Shown here: one piece after another, positions 8,452-16,769 of the stretch
Position numbering within the stretch: position 1 is the first letter of the stretch
How the letters are laid out: each line of letters starts with the position of its first letter
NCBI GenBank assembly: GCA_036940085.1
Contig: JALLBK010000195.1
Coordinates: 1-18,456, forward strand
Direction: 5' to 3'
Source of the DNA: Discostella pseudostelligera
Lineage: Eukaryota > Bacillariophyta > Thalassiosirophyceae > Thalassiosirales > Thalassiosiraceae
DNA: 18,456 nt
Notes under the pieces: generated by a model
Databases searched by the model: none
Seen by the model: only the letters and a program-made list of their open reading frames with translations
What the model was told of the DNA's origin: nothing
Translations under genes and position numbers: made by a program

Positions 8452-9807
8452 TCACTCTTGACGATCTACCTGAAGCTTGAGCATGAATAACTCCCTGCGC
8501 ACACTGTCTAATTCCTCCATCAGTTGTTCCTTCATATCAATTGTTGTTTTCAATTCGTTACGTGCATTCTCGAGACTGCGAGTTTTCCGTCGCCGTTCCA
8601 CCTTCCCTTGATGTAATTGTCGGCGTAAATTGTCCAATTCATATGTCGAGTATTTCTGTTGGTAGAATGCCATGCGTTGAAGAGAGGCTCGCTCGTATTG
8701 AAGATCTAACCGGTCGCGTCCACGACAGGTTAGTAATTGATTGAGAGTGGAAGCCGCCGTGTCACAACCATGTAGCAGCAATTGGAGAGAGGACGACCTC
8801 AAATGCTGTTCTTGTTCTGCCTCCCCAACAAATTCTTCATCCGGACAAGCGCCAGAGATATCGGTGGATAATGTGCGGTCGTTGGTGCTTCTATCAATCC
8901 CAGTCATGTTATGCTGCAATGCTTGTGACGGTGCCGCTAATGTTGTTATCTTTGATGAGGAAATTGCATCTGGAAATTGTGGTGATGGAGCCTCGAATGA
9001 TTTCGTACCGATGGTTGCATCCGTCGTGCAGTCGCTATTGAATGTTGAGCTTAGGCGAGAAAATGAAAATCGGAACCATCCATTCCACTTGTTGATAATG
9101 GAAGTTCGGGGGTTTTCTGTTTGAACTGCTAGCTTCTTCTCGTTGCCAAAGAGTGACCATCGACCATGAGCATGTTCCGTCCTTGGTGGGCCAGTATTGA
9201 TTTCCGGCGAATCATCTTCACCTTCCTCCTCCTCTCCATATAGTTCGATCAAAGAATCGCTGATCGATAATCCCCAATCGACTCTACTGCAACGGAGAGA
9301 ATATGATCTCTGGAAATGACGTTTTGGTTCGTTATCTGGTAATGCTATTGGAATCATTGTCGGTGGTATCACTTTTGTTTCAGTCTCGTCAACCTCGTCT
9401 ACGTCTATGCAGTCGATCGTCGTCGACCGGATGTTAATACTTGCTTCCCCCTCCACGTCCATCCTTTCCTCATGCGTCGTCATCACCCGTTCCAACGATT
9501 CGTACTGACTCTCAAGCTTCTCTACCTCTTCTCTCATCTCCTCCTCACGAGACGCAAGCAATTCCATATCGATGCGTATCGTCCGCAGTAATGACTTCGT
9601 CCCCCCCTCCAACATATCGATGGAGTCATACAAGCGTGATTTAATATTTGTCGCAGTATTCGTCGACGTAGCACCGCTGCTCATTTCTGATACGGACAAT
9701 GCGCTGGTGGTGGCGGCTGCATCGCATTCACCATCGCCTTCACCTTTCCCTGCCCTGGCCATGGCCGCGTCTGTGGGCAACGACCGAAGGTGCATTATCA
9801 CGTTCAT
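8452..9807 (-). CDS. Hypothetical coiled-coil protein, 451 aa, intronless
   Basis: One open frame from ATG at 9807 to TGA at 8452. I do not recognise the family. Two long helical, heptad-rich segments are visible: about 53-117 (ending LASREEEMREEVEKLES and on) and about 364-451 (basic, with QQKYSTYELDNLRRQL and ERRRKTRSLENARNEL). The middle is low-complexity, with an acidic patch at 189-201 (YGEEEEGEDDSPE) and Ser/Thr-rich stretches. There is no signal peptide or membrane segment, so a cytosolic, cytoskeletal or nuclear scaffold is possible. An alternative start is M16. It converges on adenosine kinase (280 bp between stops). Its upstream region carries a dense set of E2F-like sites, which would fit a cell-division role; that is inference. 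The long uninterrupted frame and structured ends make coding status likely. Confidence 0.7.
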   Translation of the reverse strand: MNVIMHLRSLPTDAAMARAGKGEGDGECDAAATTSALSVSEMSSGATSTNTATNIKSRLYDSIDMLEGGTKSLLRTIRIDMELLASREEEMREEVEKLESQYESLERVMTTHEERMDVEGEASINIRSTTIDCIDVDEVDETETKVIPPTMIPIALPDNEPKRHFQRSYSLRCSRVDWGLSISDSLIELYGEEEEGEDDSPEINTGPPRTEHAHGRWSLFGNEKKLAVQTENPRTSIINKWNGWFRFSFSRLSSTFNSDCTTDATIGTKSFEAPSPQFPDAISSSKITTLAAPSQALQHNMTGIDRSTNDRTLSTDISGACPDEEFVGEAEQEQHLRSSSLQLLLHGCDTAASTLNQLLTCRGRDRLDLQYERASLQRMAFYQQKYSTYELDNLRRQLHQGKVERRRKTRSLENARNELKTTIDMKEQLMEELDSVRRELFMLKLQVDRQE

Positions 9808-10229
9808 GTCAAATTAAATAGCTCGATGAACCCTCCGCGAACATGCGGCGTAGCAATGCTACTACTCGGCGGATGCTGCATCATTTCATCACCGTCCATG
9901 CCGCTCTGTATGCCGCTGTGGACCGAGCCGCTTTCACCATTGTACCGGCGACGGAAATGGTCATGGTCACATCATGTGGGGAAGAAAGTCTCTCGGGCGC
10001 ATGTTCCTTGGTGTAGTTCCCGCCAAATCTTCGCCAGAGTTAATTGGCGAAAATGGCGGCAAGAGAATTTGGCGAAGAAAATGTGGCGATATGGCGGGAA
10101 GATCTCGTATCCCCAGAACGGCCATGAGCAGCGTCGGTCCGCGCGGTGGGACGGAGGTGATATGACGATGAATGTATTGCTAATAATTAATAATATTATC
10201 TCTTGAGACACTAGATACTACAATAAATT
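9808..10229. other. Intergenic region: promoter of the coiled-coil gene and 3' end of the membrane-protein gene
   Basis: The two flanking genes are both on the minus strand, so this 422-bp spacer holds the downstream gene's promoter and leader and the upstream gene's 3' end. The left part has short GC-rich hairpin potential (GTAGC-AAT-GCTAC near 9850). The middle holds the E2F-like cluster. The right 40-50 bp are AT-rich (taataattaataatatta, about 10180-10198) and probably belong to the 3' end of the membrane-protein transcript. No gene is supported on either strand. Confidence 0.4.
10017..10100. promoter_or_regulatory. Dense E2F-like site array (seven GGCG/CGCC cores in 84 bp)
   Basis: The array begins with TTCCCGCC (10017-10024) and ends with its exact reverse complement GGCGGGAA (10093-10100). 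Between them lie CTTCGCCA (about 10029-10036), TTGGCGAA (10044-10051), ATGGCGGC (10053-10060), TTTGGCGAA (10068-10076) and TGGCGA (10084-10089). Both terminal octamers are textbook E2F-DP sites, and the internal ones fit degenerate E2F or DEL-type sites. It is 210-293 bp upstream of the coiled-coil gene ATG, almost the same distance as the cluster before the phospholipase gene. Regulation by E2F is inferred. Confidence 0.5.
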
Positions 10230-13200
10230 CTATCGCGAGTCTTTCCTCTTATGACTGCCTTTGTTGGCAGTAGCAGCATGTACTGCCAAGCCAGCGACAG
10301 CGCCGGCGATTGCGAGTCCTCCACCAATCAAGATGGGCATCAAACCGTTATCTTGTTTGTTCCCTTCATCCTCCATCGGACATTCTTCACCTTGACATCT
10401 GGGATGGGTCTGTTTGGTTTCGTTTCCAGAAGCATCAATCCGACCGTCGCCATGAGATGGAACGCTTTTATTGTCACCTTTTCCTCTGTTCTCCTCGCCG
10501 GCTTCTGCTGGTTGCTCTGCCTCTTTGCATGTTGTGGTTGGTTCGACTGCAGGCGTCCCGTCGTCATCGTCACTTCCGACGCCCTTCCTCTTCTCAGATG
10601 CTCCCTTTTGGTCCATCAAACCACCAATGTTACGAGATAACTTTCCAATATTCTCGACAGTACCCACAACCGCGCCGGTGTATTTGCCACCAAACACTTC
10701 ACGGACTTCCGTATGCCGAGCATGAGCCTGGTCCTCACCAGCTGTTTCTTGCTTTCGTTGCTCAATCTCCCTTGACAGATGGTAGGTGAATGCATCCCAC
10801 ACCATAATTCCTACGCCGAACAAAATTCCTCTTTTCTTAATCTCCAGAGCCAAGTCGACTAAGCATATCGTGTTGGTGGTGAGATCCGCTGCGGCACTCG
10901 CGATGGTAGCACAACGTACTACAGGGATGGATGATTCTAAGACCGATATCGATTCAATAAGAAGTTGCCAAATGCGAAGAAATAGTTCTGATGTGTCAAG
11001 GACATTGACATCGATAGATCGTTGGGATGTATCGAATGTTGGACCTGTTCTTAAGAGAGTCATCGCAAGATCTCTACTCCTTTCAACATCGCTGGATTGC
11101 CCCACTGAATTCATCCTATTCATGTAGCTCGTGATGCATATCCACCACATCTGTACTCGACGATACTCCAAGAATAACAACGGCGACAAAATTGTACACA
11201 TAGCGAATATGAATATCATGCACCCACCTTCATTGGCAGAACTCGCAAAAGATGCACCGAAGCACCAGGAGAACCAAGCGACGAGTCTACCAAAAGCAGA
11301 CCAAACGACGCAGAAAATTACTGCCGAAGTCAGTACAATTGTTGCTGGACATAATTTCCATGTCGCAACGCACATGGCAGCATTCTGCGAAGGAGGAAGA
11401 GTGTAGACCCATTCACGATATCTCTCAATTGTTGGAATAAGTGTTTCGTCAGCATCCAGCTTGGCAATAACGTTTTGGAGGGATTGGTAAGAAGGCAGTA
11501 ATGGTTGATGATTATCACTTGTGTTGGTATTGGTTGTGGTATCACTGCTGCTATTGTTACTGAAGTGGGCATGGTTTGCTTCTGCGTTATCATGGCCAAC
11601 ATTATCATCACTGTTTTCGGCTGTAGGAGGGGCCGCCTGATCGAATGGAGTAGTAGGTGAAGCAGTCCAACGATCAACGATCCACTCGAAAATTGCATAT
11701 CGCAGAGCTCCATCATCATCTGATAGAATGCCTAGTAAGCCACTCCCCGTGTCATCTTTGCTCCACACTGCATGCGTAGATATTTCCACAATTGATTTCT
11801 GCAATGCTTTCCGCGAGATTTCAGAGCACGATATTCCATTGGCAAGAACATTGTCACTGCCAGTGACTTTCATGATCGTGAAGTTCCAAGTGTGAAATAG
11901 TGTGAGGACACCCACTCCAATGCACAAAACGTTGAAACCTACTGTGCCAATTCGATTGATGAGTGAAAGTATGACGGTGCTCCCATTCGTTCGGAAGTGT
12001 ATGTACAGCGTCTGGACGAGAACAAGAGTCGTGGTCAGGAAAACCAAGGCAAGGACGGAAATAGTGTGGCACGCCCCAATGTTTTGCTGTATACGATTGT
12101 AATGAACGCGTAGATGAGACAATACCGAGGAGGGCTCCTGTGGTTCCATCGACGATGAAATCTTTGCATCAGAAGTCACATTATTGGTTGTATCGAGATT
12201 CGATTGATCGCGATGTTGTTCCAGCATTTTGGCACTAATTGAAACAACGAAGATATTCATTAGTGCCACAACCAAAGCCACGGATAAAATTGCCGTATTC
12301 CACATGCCGTAGGAGAACAAGGGGGTACTCTGTTCCAGACCCGTGTCGGCTGCTGAGCAAAAAGGATCGTGCTCATTGCCATCCAGTGCCGAACATTCCT
12401 TGTCATCAATCTCGGGAGCAAAGATCGATGCAAATGTCTGGAGGGATAGTAGGATAGCAATAGCCTCAACTAACGATGGCGACGTAACTGCAATGATCCA
12501 TGGTATAATGACCGAAACTGATGGCATTTGGAATGTTTGATGCCTGTCACTACTTTCATTGTTCTCTTTTCGATTCTGAACAATTCTCATTCCAACCCAA
12601 ACTAATGCCCCAATGAACAATAAAGTGCATACGGATAACCAAACCAATTGGGTGGTCATTCTCCATGAATATTCGATAAGCCATGTGTAGAACGACCATA
12701 GCATTTGGACCAAAGATCGAATGATAAACGTTCCAAGACCAGTGCATCCTGATACGATGAGCCCATTACCCCACAGTGATACAAGGATAACCAGTGATAA
12801 CGGTGCTAAAATGGTATGCAGTTCCTTCTGTTGTCGGTAGGAATCCCAAGTGAAAGTGATTTGATGCTTCATCTCTTGATAAAAATGACGAATGAAGCAG
12901 TATGGCAACGATCGTAATGGATCATGGATAAGAGTTTGCTGCAATTTTGTCTTGACTGAAGAAGAAGATGGTGGATTATCAGCCCGAGGAGGCGGGTCAT
13001 GATCTCTTGTTCTTTGTTGAGTAGTATGTCGAGAACTAGCACTTTGTTGGGAAGGACGTTCCCATCGTTGATCATCGTCGTGAGTATCCTCCTCTGCCCA
13101 TGGAAGTGACTCGGCCATATTGTTATTCCTATCGTCATATTCTTCTTCGATAGCATGACGATGATAAGCATGATTTCTATACCTATTGCCGTGAAATTTT

Positions 13201-13856
13201 CCCCGACTATCACCACTGTCGATATCATCTAATTCATCGGGTCGACGCCAAATAATATTATTGTCTTCCACTCCGCCTTCCGGCGATGGTGCATCATTCA
13301 CTACTCTTCTTGTAGACGCAGTAGTAGAATCAGACATTTTCCTATGAATGGGAGATGTAATATGAGCAATTATTTGATCCCCCCATAACCATGGTTGTAT
13401 CAGTCCTGGATTTGGTGCATCATCATCACTTCTTCGTCTTGGCTCGTCAATCTTGGATTGCGAATTTGTGGGTATTGGCGATGATGATGATTCCGCGGAC
13501 AATTCTTGCCATTTATCATTGTCATCATGATCATTCTCCTCGTCGTCTTCATGCACATTCTCTACAAACACAATGTCATCGTGTGATCTGCTTTTGACAA
13601 CATGCTGTTCGTCCTGGCTAGTACTTGCACTTCTTGTACTACTAATCGGTGTTGTGGAGTTGGGGTAGTCGTCGGAGTTGGAGTTATTGTGCCATTGCGT
13701 GGAACGTGCCAAGGCAGCATTGGCGGTCGCGCCAGATTTTGAGCCAGAAGAGCCTTCGTTTGCATCAGCGTAACCTTTGGCTTGAGATGAGAGAGGGATC
13801 CAAGTGAATTGGTCCTCGTTGTCGTCGACATCGACGTAGGGGAGAATTTCCACCAT
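10230..13856 (-). CDS. Hypothetical large multi-pass membrane protein, 1208 aa, intronless
   Basis: A single 3.6-kb frame from ATG at 13856 to the stop at 10230; I do not recognise the family. Residues 1 to about 310 are acidic and Ser/Asp/Asn/His-rich, probably disordered and cytosolic. Hydrophobic segments follow at roughly 348-370, 374-395 (weak), 402-424, 447-478 (one long or two short), 519-541, 597-618, 632-656, then, after a loop of about 180 residues, 836-865 and 878-897. A helical region (about 950-1035) contains CATIASAAADLTTNTICLVD and moderately hydrophobic ILFGVGIMVWDAF. After a charged, low-complexity stretch, the extreme C-terminus has a glycine-zipper-like helix (LIGGGLAIAGAVAGLAVHAA, 1176-1195) with a basic tail. 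No catalytic motif, transporter signature or signal peptide is evident. The N-terminal low-complexity part could include a wrong start; the hydrophobic pattern makes coding status strong. Confidence 0.75.
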   Translation of the reverse strand: MVEILPYVDVDDNEDQFTWIPLSSQAKGYADANEGSSGSKSGATANAALARSTQWHNNSNSDDYPNSTTPISSTRSASTSQDEQHVVKSRSHDDIVFVENVHEDDEENDHDDNDKWQELSAESSSSPIPTNSQSKIDEPRRRSDDDAPNPGLIQPWLWGDQIIAHITSPIHRKMSDSTTASTRRVVNDAPSPEGGVEDNNIIWRRPDELDDIDSGDSRGKFHGNRYRNHAYHRHAIEEEYDDRNNNMAESLPWAEEDTHDDDQRWERPSQQSASSRHTTQQRTRDHDPPPRADNPPSSSSVKTKLQQTLIHDPLRSLPYCFIRHFYQEMKHQITFTWDSYRQQKELHTILAPLSLVILVSLWGNGLIVSGCTGLGTFIIRSLVQMLWSFYTWLIEYSWRMTTQLVWLSVCTLLFIGALVWVGMRIVQNRKENNESSDRHQTFQMPSVSVIIPWIIAVTSPSLVEAIAILLSLQTFASIFAPEIDDKECSALDGNEHDPFCSAADTGLEQSTPLFSYGMWNTAILSVALVVALMNIFVVSISAKMLEQHRDQSNLDTTNNVTSDAKISSSMEPQEPSSVLSHLRVHYNRIQQNIGACHTISVLALVFLTTTLVLVQTLYIHFRTNGSTVILSLINRIGTVGFNVLCIGVGVLTLFHTWNFTIMKVTGSDNVLANGISCSEISRKALQKSIVEISTHAVWSKDDTGSGLLGILSDDDGALRYAIFEWIVDRWTASPTTPFDQAAPPTAENSDDNVGHDNAEANHAHFSNNSSSDTTTNTNTSDNHQPLLPSYQSLQNVIAKLDADETLIPTIERYREWVYTLPPSQNAAMCVATWKLCPATIVLTSAVIFCVVWSAFGRLVAWFSWCFGASFASSANEGGCMIFIFAMCTILSPLLFLEYRRVQMWWICITSYMNRMNSVGQSSDVERSRDLAMTLLRTGPTFDTSQRSIDVNVLDTSELFLRIWQLLIESISVLESSIPVVRCATIASAAADLTTNTICLVDLALEIKKRGILFGVGIMVWDAFTYHLSREIEQRKQETAGEDQAHARHTEVREVFGGKYTGAVVGTVENIGKLSRNIGGLMDQKGASEKRKGVGSDDDDGTPAVEPTTTCKEAEQPAEAGEENRGKGDNKSVPSHGDGRIDASGNETKQTHPRCQGEECPMEDEGNKQDNGLMPILIGGGLAIAGAVAGLAVHAATANKGSHKRKDSR

Positions 13857-14194
13857 GGTTCATCGAATTGTTGGTGTTGGTGTTCTTTGTTCTTTTGCTT
13901 GTTGGTGTGTTGGGTGTTGGAACAATTTTTCGTGTGTCCAGCGTCAGGATTTTGCTTCACATTGAGCATTTCGTCTGTCTGGCGTCGAGATTGGGCACCG
14001 ATGAGACCACGTGGATTCGCATGATTCTGAGCAGGAAGGAGCATGATGATGACGATGGGGAGAATGATAAGTAGCAGAAGCAGCAGTAGGACTGAGGAAG
14101 AGGAGGATGCTGATCAAGAGGAGTAGCAACAAGAGGAGGAGTGGTGATTGTGAGATGCTGTGGATGTGGATTCCAATGTGGATGAGAATAGGAN

Positions 14195-14266
14195 ATGTTC
14201 TGACATCAAGTTGATTGATGATATCAAAGCAGTTTATTCTCCTCTCTAGAGAGAGATCCTCCTATG
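14195..14266 (+). repeat. 72-bp perfect direct repeat, copy 1
   Basis: These 72 bases, starting ATGTTCTGACATCAAGTTGA and ending GATCCTCCTATG, recur exactly at 14482-14553 in the same orientation (offset 287). Inside is the 12-bp palindrome CTCTCTAGAGAG (14242-14253) and a TTGAT-GAT-ATCAA inverted repeat. The base immediately upstream is N, which suggests an unresolved junction. It may be a real short duplication, a terminal-repeat remnant, or an assembly error. Confidence 0.85.
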
Positions 14267-14481
14267 GCTTGTACAAGGAAGACGAAAAGAAAGCGTAATT
14301 GATGTGTTGGTATCGACAAGTATTAATTCGTTGCTGGGGTCATTGTCGTGTGGGGATTGAGGGGATAAAGATCGGTGCTGAATAGTTGAAACTTAGTTCG
14401 AAGACGGATATGAAACCAACCCTTCTCTTAAGGTTGTTTAGAATCAGATATTTATTTAGTATTCAGTTGTGAAGAATACAT

Positions 14482-14553
14482 ATGTTCTGACATCAAGTTG
14501 ATTGATGATATCAAAGCAGTTTATTCTCCTCTCTAGAGAGAGATCCTCCTATG
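14482..14553 (+). repeat. 72-bp perfect direct repeat, copy 2
   Basis: Identical to 14195-14266 over 72 bases; the sequences flanking the two copies differ on the right (gcttgt versus acaaag) and share only a short agaata motif a few bases to the left. The 215 bp between copies is unique in this window. No target-site duplication is visible around the pair. Confidence 0.85.
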
Positions 14554-14616
14554 ACAAAGAAGTTCTTCCGGTCGCCGCCTCGTGGAAGTGCATTCGAGTC
14601 GAGTCGAGTCGAAATC

Positions 14617-14624
14617 TTCCCGCC
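14617..14624 (+). promoter_or_regulatory. Single TTCCCGCC (E2F-type) octamer upstream of TGS1
   Basis: An exact TTCCCGCC lies about 170 bp before the TGS1 ATG, the third promoter in this window with the octamer. A GGCGGGAT relative is at 14753-14760 on the plus strand. One isolated 8-mer is weak evidence on its own. Confidence 0.3.
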
Positions 14625-14660
14625 ACAGGCGACAGCGACGACATAACATCGTACCATACA

Positions 14661-14684
14661 ACCATGACCATGACCATGACCATG
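14661..14684 (+). repeat. (ACCATG)x4 tandem repeat with upstream start codons
   Basis: Four exact tandem copies of ACCATG give four consecutive in-frame ATGs, each in good start context (A at -3). They open a frame that ends at a TGA at 14736-14738, before the TGS1 ATG at 14796 and in the same frame. If transcribed, this would be an upstream ORF of 24 codons or fewer. Whether it lies in the leader is unknown. Confidence 0.5.
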
Positions 14685-14795
14685 CGAATCAAGGTGGAAA
14701 GGATAGAGATAGGCCCAAATCTCTTCGTCCTCGAATGATTATTATAGTCGGCGGCGGGATTATTTGATTGCTTTATTAAACGTTAGACATCAAAA

Positions 14796-16769
14796 ATGTC
14801 TCGAGAGAGAGCCTACAGCAACGGTACCGCAAGCAGCGGGTATGGAAGCGAAGGCCGCAACAGCAACAGCAATAGCAACTCCTCCTCTGCACACAACACT
14901 CCGCGGCGAAAACAACAACAGCAGCATAATCATCGCCACCATGATCATCATCTTGTTGGGGGCGAACATAATCATTATCATGAAATGACTCTAATATGCC
15001 ACCGTATAGATCTCTTCGACGACTTTGTTCCCGGCGGTGGATCGGCGAGCGGCGGCGACCTCACAATGGGCTTAGCAGCACTAGGCGGTAGCCAAACTCG
15101 ATGCCTTGGCGTGCACAAGGGATGCGCTTGTCATACTCCCTGTACATTTTGTCACACTGTGATTATAGAAACCCATACTGAGCCTTCCAAAATTGGTGCA
15201 CCAGCAATCGCTGGGGGTGAGAGTGAAGTCCCACCCGCTGACATACATCCAAACTTGGCATTTCTATTTGCGGGGAAAGTGGTACCGGTGGAAACGAAGT
15301 CGCCTCCAGCTATTCCTGAAAGTGTAGCAACGAAAGAAGATACAAAAGCAACAACTGTATCTACGTCATTGGAGTTGGAGCCAATATTTGCTCAAAATCA
15401 TGGTCTTCTCTGCGATAATGGACACGGAGGTGTAAGGGTGAAACGGTACCACCACCCGCCAGTGGGGAAATACAAGTTCACCCCGCCGTTGATGGAACTG
15501 TCTAAATTCTTCGATACTAATTCCGATTCCCAACATAGTAATGGACATGTGAAATTAAATAATGTCGGTGGCCACAGTGAATCTGCGGGAGAAAATGGCG
15601 CTGGTCTTGATTCCTTCTTTGACGACTTCTCAATGGTGGATAAGCCCAACACCCAACAACAGTCGAAGCACACGCAAAATAATGACAACGATGATAGGAT
15701 CCTAGTATTTCGTGCACCTCTGAAAACGGTGGTGAAGAAGATAGCAGCATCGGATACCTCTGAGAAATGTCTTTGTGAGCTCCGCTATGAAAACCAAGTG
15801 CACTGGTCGATGCAACCAAATCCTCACGATCCATCGGTTGTTCATGACAAGTATTGGGCCCAGAGGCGTCGACTCTTTAAAAGATTCGACGAGGGAATCC
15901 AACTTGATGGGGAGGGTTGGTATTCAGTTACACCAGAGGTAGTGGCAGATCACGTCGCGTCGAGATTTGCCGATGCGTTTGATCAGTTGATGAGTTTTCC
16001 TGATGGCAATGCAAGAGGTGGTCGGAAACAAAAACAAAAGAAGCCCATGGTCATTCTCGATGCATTTTGTGGTTGTGGGGGGAATGCAATTGCATTTGGA
16101 AAGCTACCTTCTACGGTAGTATCTCTCATTGTTTGCATTGACGTCGATCGAGCCAAGCTTCGCATGGCAGCTCATAACGCTTCTGTGTATTGCATCCCTC
16201 CCAATCGAATTATATTTGTGGAGGCAAACTCGGTGGCAGTGTTGGAACGTTGCTATAGGGATGGAAATTTGATTATGGACCCACCACCCCGTACGCCGGA
16301 AGCTTTGAGTGCTTACCCGCCCCGAGAAATCTATGATGGTTTCACTATTGGGGGGATTGATCTACTTGCTGACTGTGCAAGTCACATAGATGCTGTCTTC
16401 ATGGATCCGCCATGGGGTGGAATCGACTACGGTGCCATGGGTAAGGATGGGTACGATTTAGCTCGTGATATGAAGATTCGTGGCTGCGAACGAGGATGTG
16501 TTGGATTCCCACCCACTCCCGAAGTCGACGGAGTCCGGTTGCTCAAAATTGCTGCGGCTGCAACGAGTACAAGATTTGTTGCCTACGACCTCCCTCGGAA
16601 TGCCAACAAGCGATCACTAGCTCTTGCAGCACTGGAGGCAGGCTACGAAGGCAATTCGAAGTTAGAAGAGCATTACATAAATGGTCGATTGAAGACGGTG
16701 ACTGGCTATTTCGGTCAGGACTTTCGACACATTCTTGATTTGAACAAGTATTGTGAAGGCACATCTTGA
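14796..16769 (+). CDS. TGS1: Trimethylguanosine synthase (snRNA/snoRNA cap hypermethylase), 657 aa, intronless
   Basis: The enzyme adds two methyl groups from S-adenosyl-methionine to the m7G cap of snRNAs and snoRNAs, giving the 2,2,7-trimethylguanosine cap, in the nucleus/Cajal-body or cytosol. The C-terminal half is unmistakable: K352-YWAQRRRLFKRFDEGI, GEGWYSVTP, motif I D422-AFCGCGG, CIDVDRAKLRMAAHNA, motif IV D537-PPWGG (with W540 expected to stack on the cap base), DLPRNANK and HYINGRLKTVTGYFG. Relative to the human enzyme there is an insertion of roughly 40 residues between the post-II strand and DPPWGG. The N-terminal 330 residues are unusual: Asn/Ser repeats, a poly-Gln/His run (40-62) and a Cys cluster (C103, C110, C112, C116, C119 with H113, H120) that looks metal-binding. 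Start chosen as the first ATG of the frame after an in-frame stop at 14736; a later start is possible, as the early N-terminus is low-complexity. Tail to tail with eIF3k. Confidence 0.93.
   Translation: MSRERAYSNGTASSGYGSEGRNSNSNSNSSSAHNTPRRKQQQQHNHRHHDHHLVGGEHNHYHEMTLICHRIDLFDDFVPGGGSASGGDLTMGLAALGGSQTRCLGVHKGCACHTPCTFCHTVIIETHTEPSKIGAPAIAGGESEVPPADIHPNLAFLFAGKVVPVETKSPPAIPESVATKEDTKATTVSTSLELEPIFAQNHGLLCDNGHGGVRVKRYHHPPVGKYKFTPPLMELSKFFDTNSDSQHSNGHVKLNNVGGHSESAGENGAGLDSFFDDFSMVDKPNTQQQSKHTQNNDNDDRILVFRAPLKTVVKKIAASDTSEKCLCELRYENQVHWSMQPNPHDPSVVHDKYWAQRRRLFKRFDEGIQLDGEGWYSVTPEVVADHVASRFADAFDQLMSFPDGNARGGRKQKQKKPMVILDAFCGCGGNAIAFGKLPSTVVSLIVCIDVDRAKLRMAAHNASVYCIPPNRIIFVEANSVAVLERCYRDGNLIMDPPPRTPEALSAYPPREIYDGFTIGGIDLLADCASHIDAVFMDPPWGGIDYGAMGKDGYDLARDMKIRGCERGCVGFPPTPEVDGVRLLKIAAAATSTRFVAYDLPRNANKRSLALAALEAGYEGNSKLEEHYINGRLKTVTGYFGQDFRHILDLNKYCEGTS

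Larger units (their letters stand above)
13857..14795. other. Divergent intergenic region with 72-bp direct repeat and one undetermined base
   Basis: This 939-bp spacer separates the starts of the membrane-protein gene (minus) and TGS1 (plus). The part at 14030-14150 is purine-rich on the plus strand (gaggaagaggagg type), so pyrimidine-rich in the minus-strand leader. Base 14194 is N, directly before copy 1 of a perfect 72-bp repeat. Near TGS1 it holds GAGTC repeats (about 14596-14611), one TTCCCGCC octamer (14617-14624), a GGCGGCGGGAT patch (14750-14760) and an ACCATG tandem run. No gene is supported; the frames of 60-78 codons here are low-complexity. Confidence 0.45.

Noticed and set aside
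13562..14044. 160-codon minus-strand frame overlapping the start of the 1208-aa gene
   Set aside because: It overlaps in another frame and is Gln/Asn/Thr/Pro-rich, typical of a shifted reading of low-complexity coding sequence; at most an upstream overlapping ORF.
14195..14553. LTR or TRIM retroelement interpretation of the 72-215-72 structure
   Set aside because: No TG...CA ends, primer-binding site, polypurine tract or target duplication seen, and the adjacent N makes an assembly cause equally likely; listed only as a repeat.
15105..15160. CxxCH (heme c-like) motif in the TGS1 N-terminus
   Set aside because: The protein has no export signal and the motif is part of a five-Cys cluster, so metal binding by a zinc-type site is more plausible than covalent heme.
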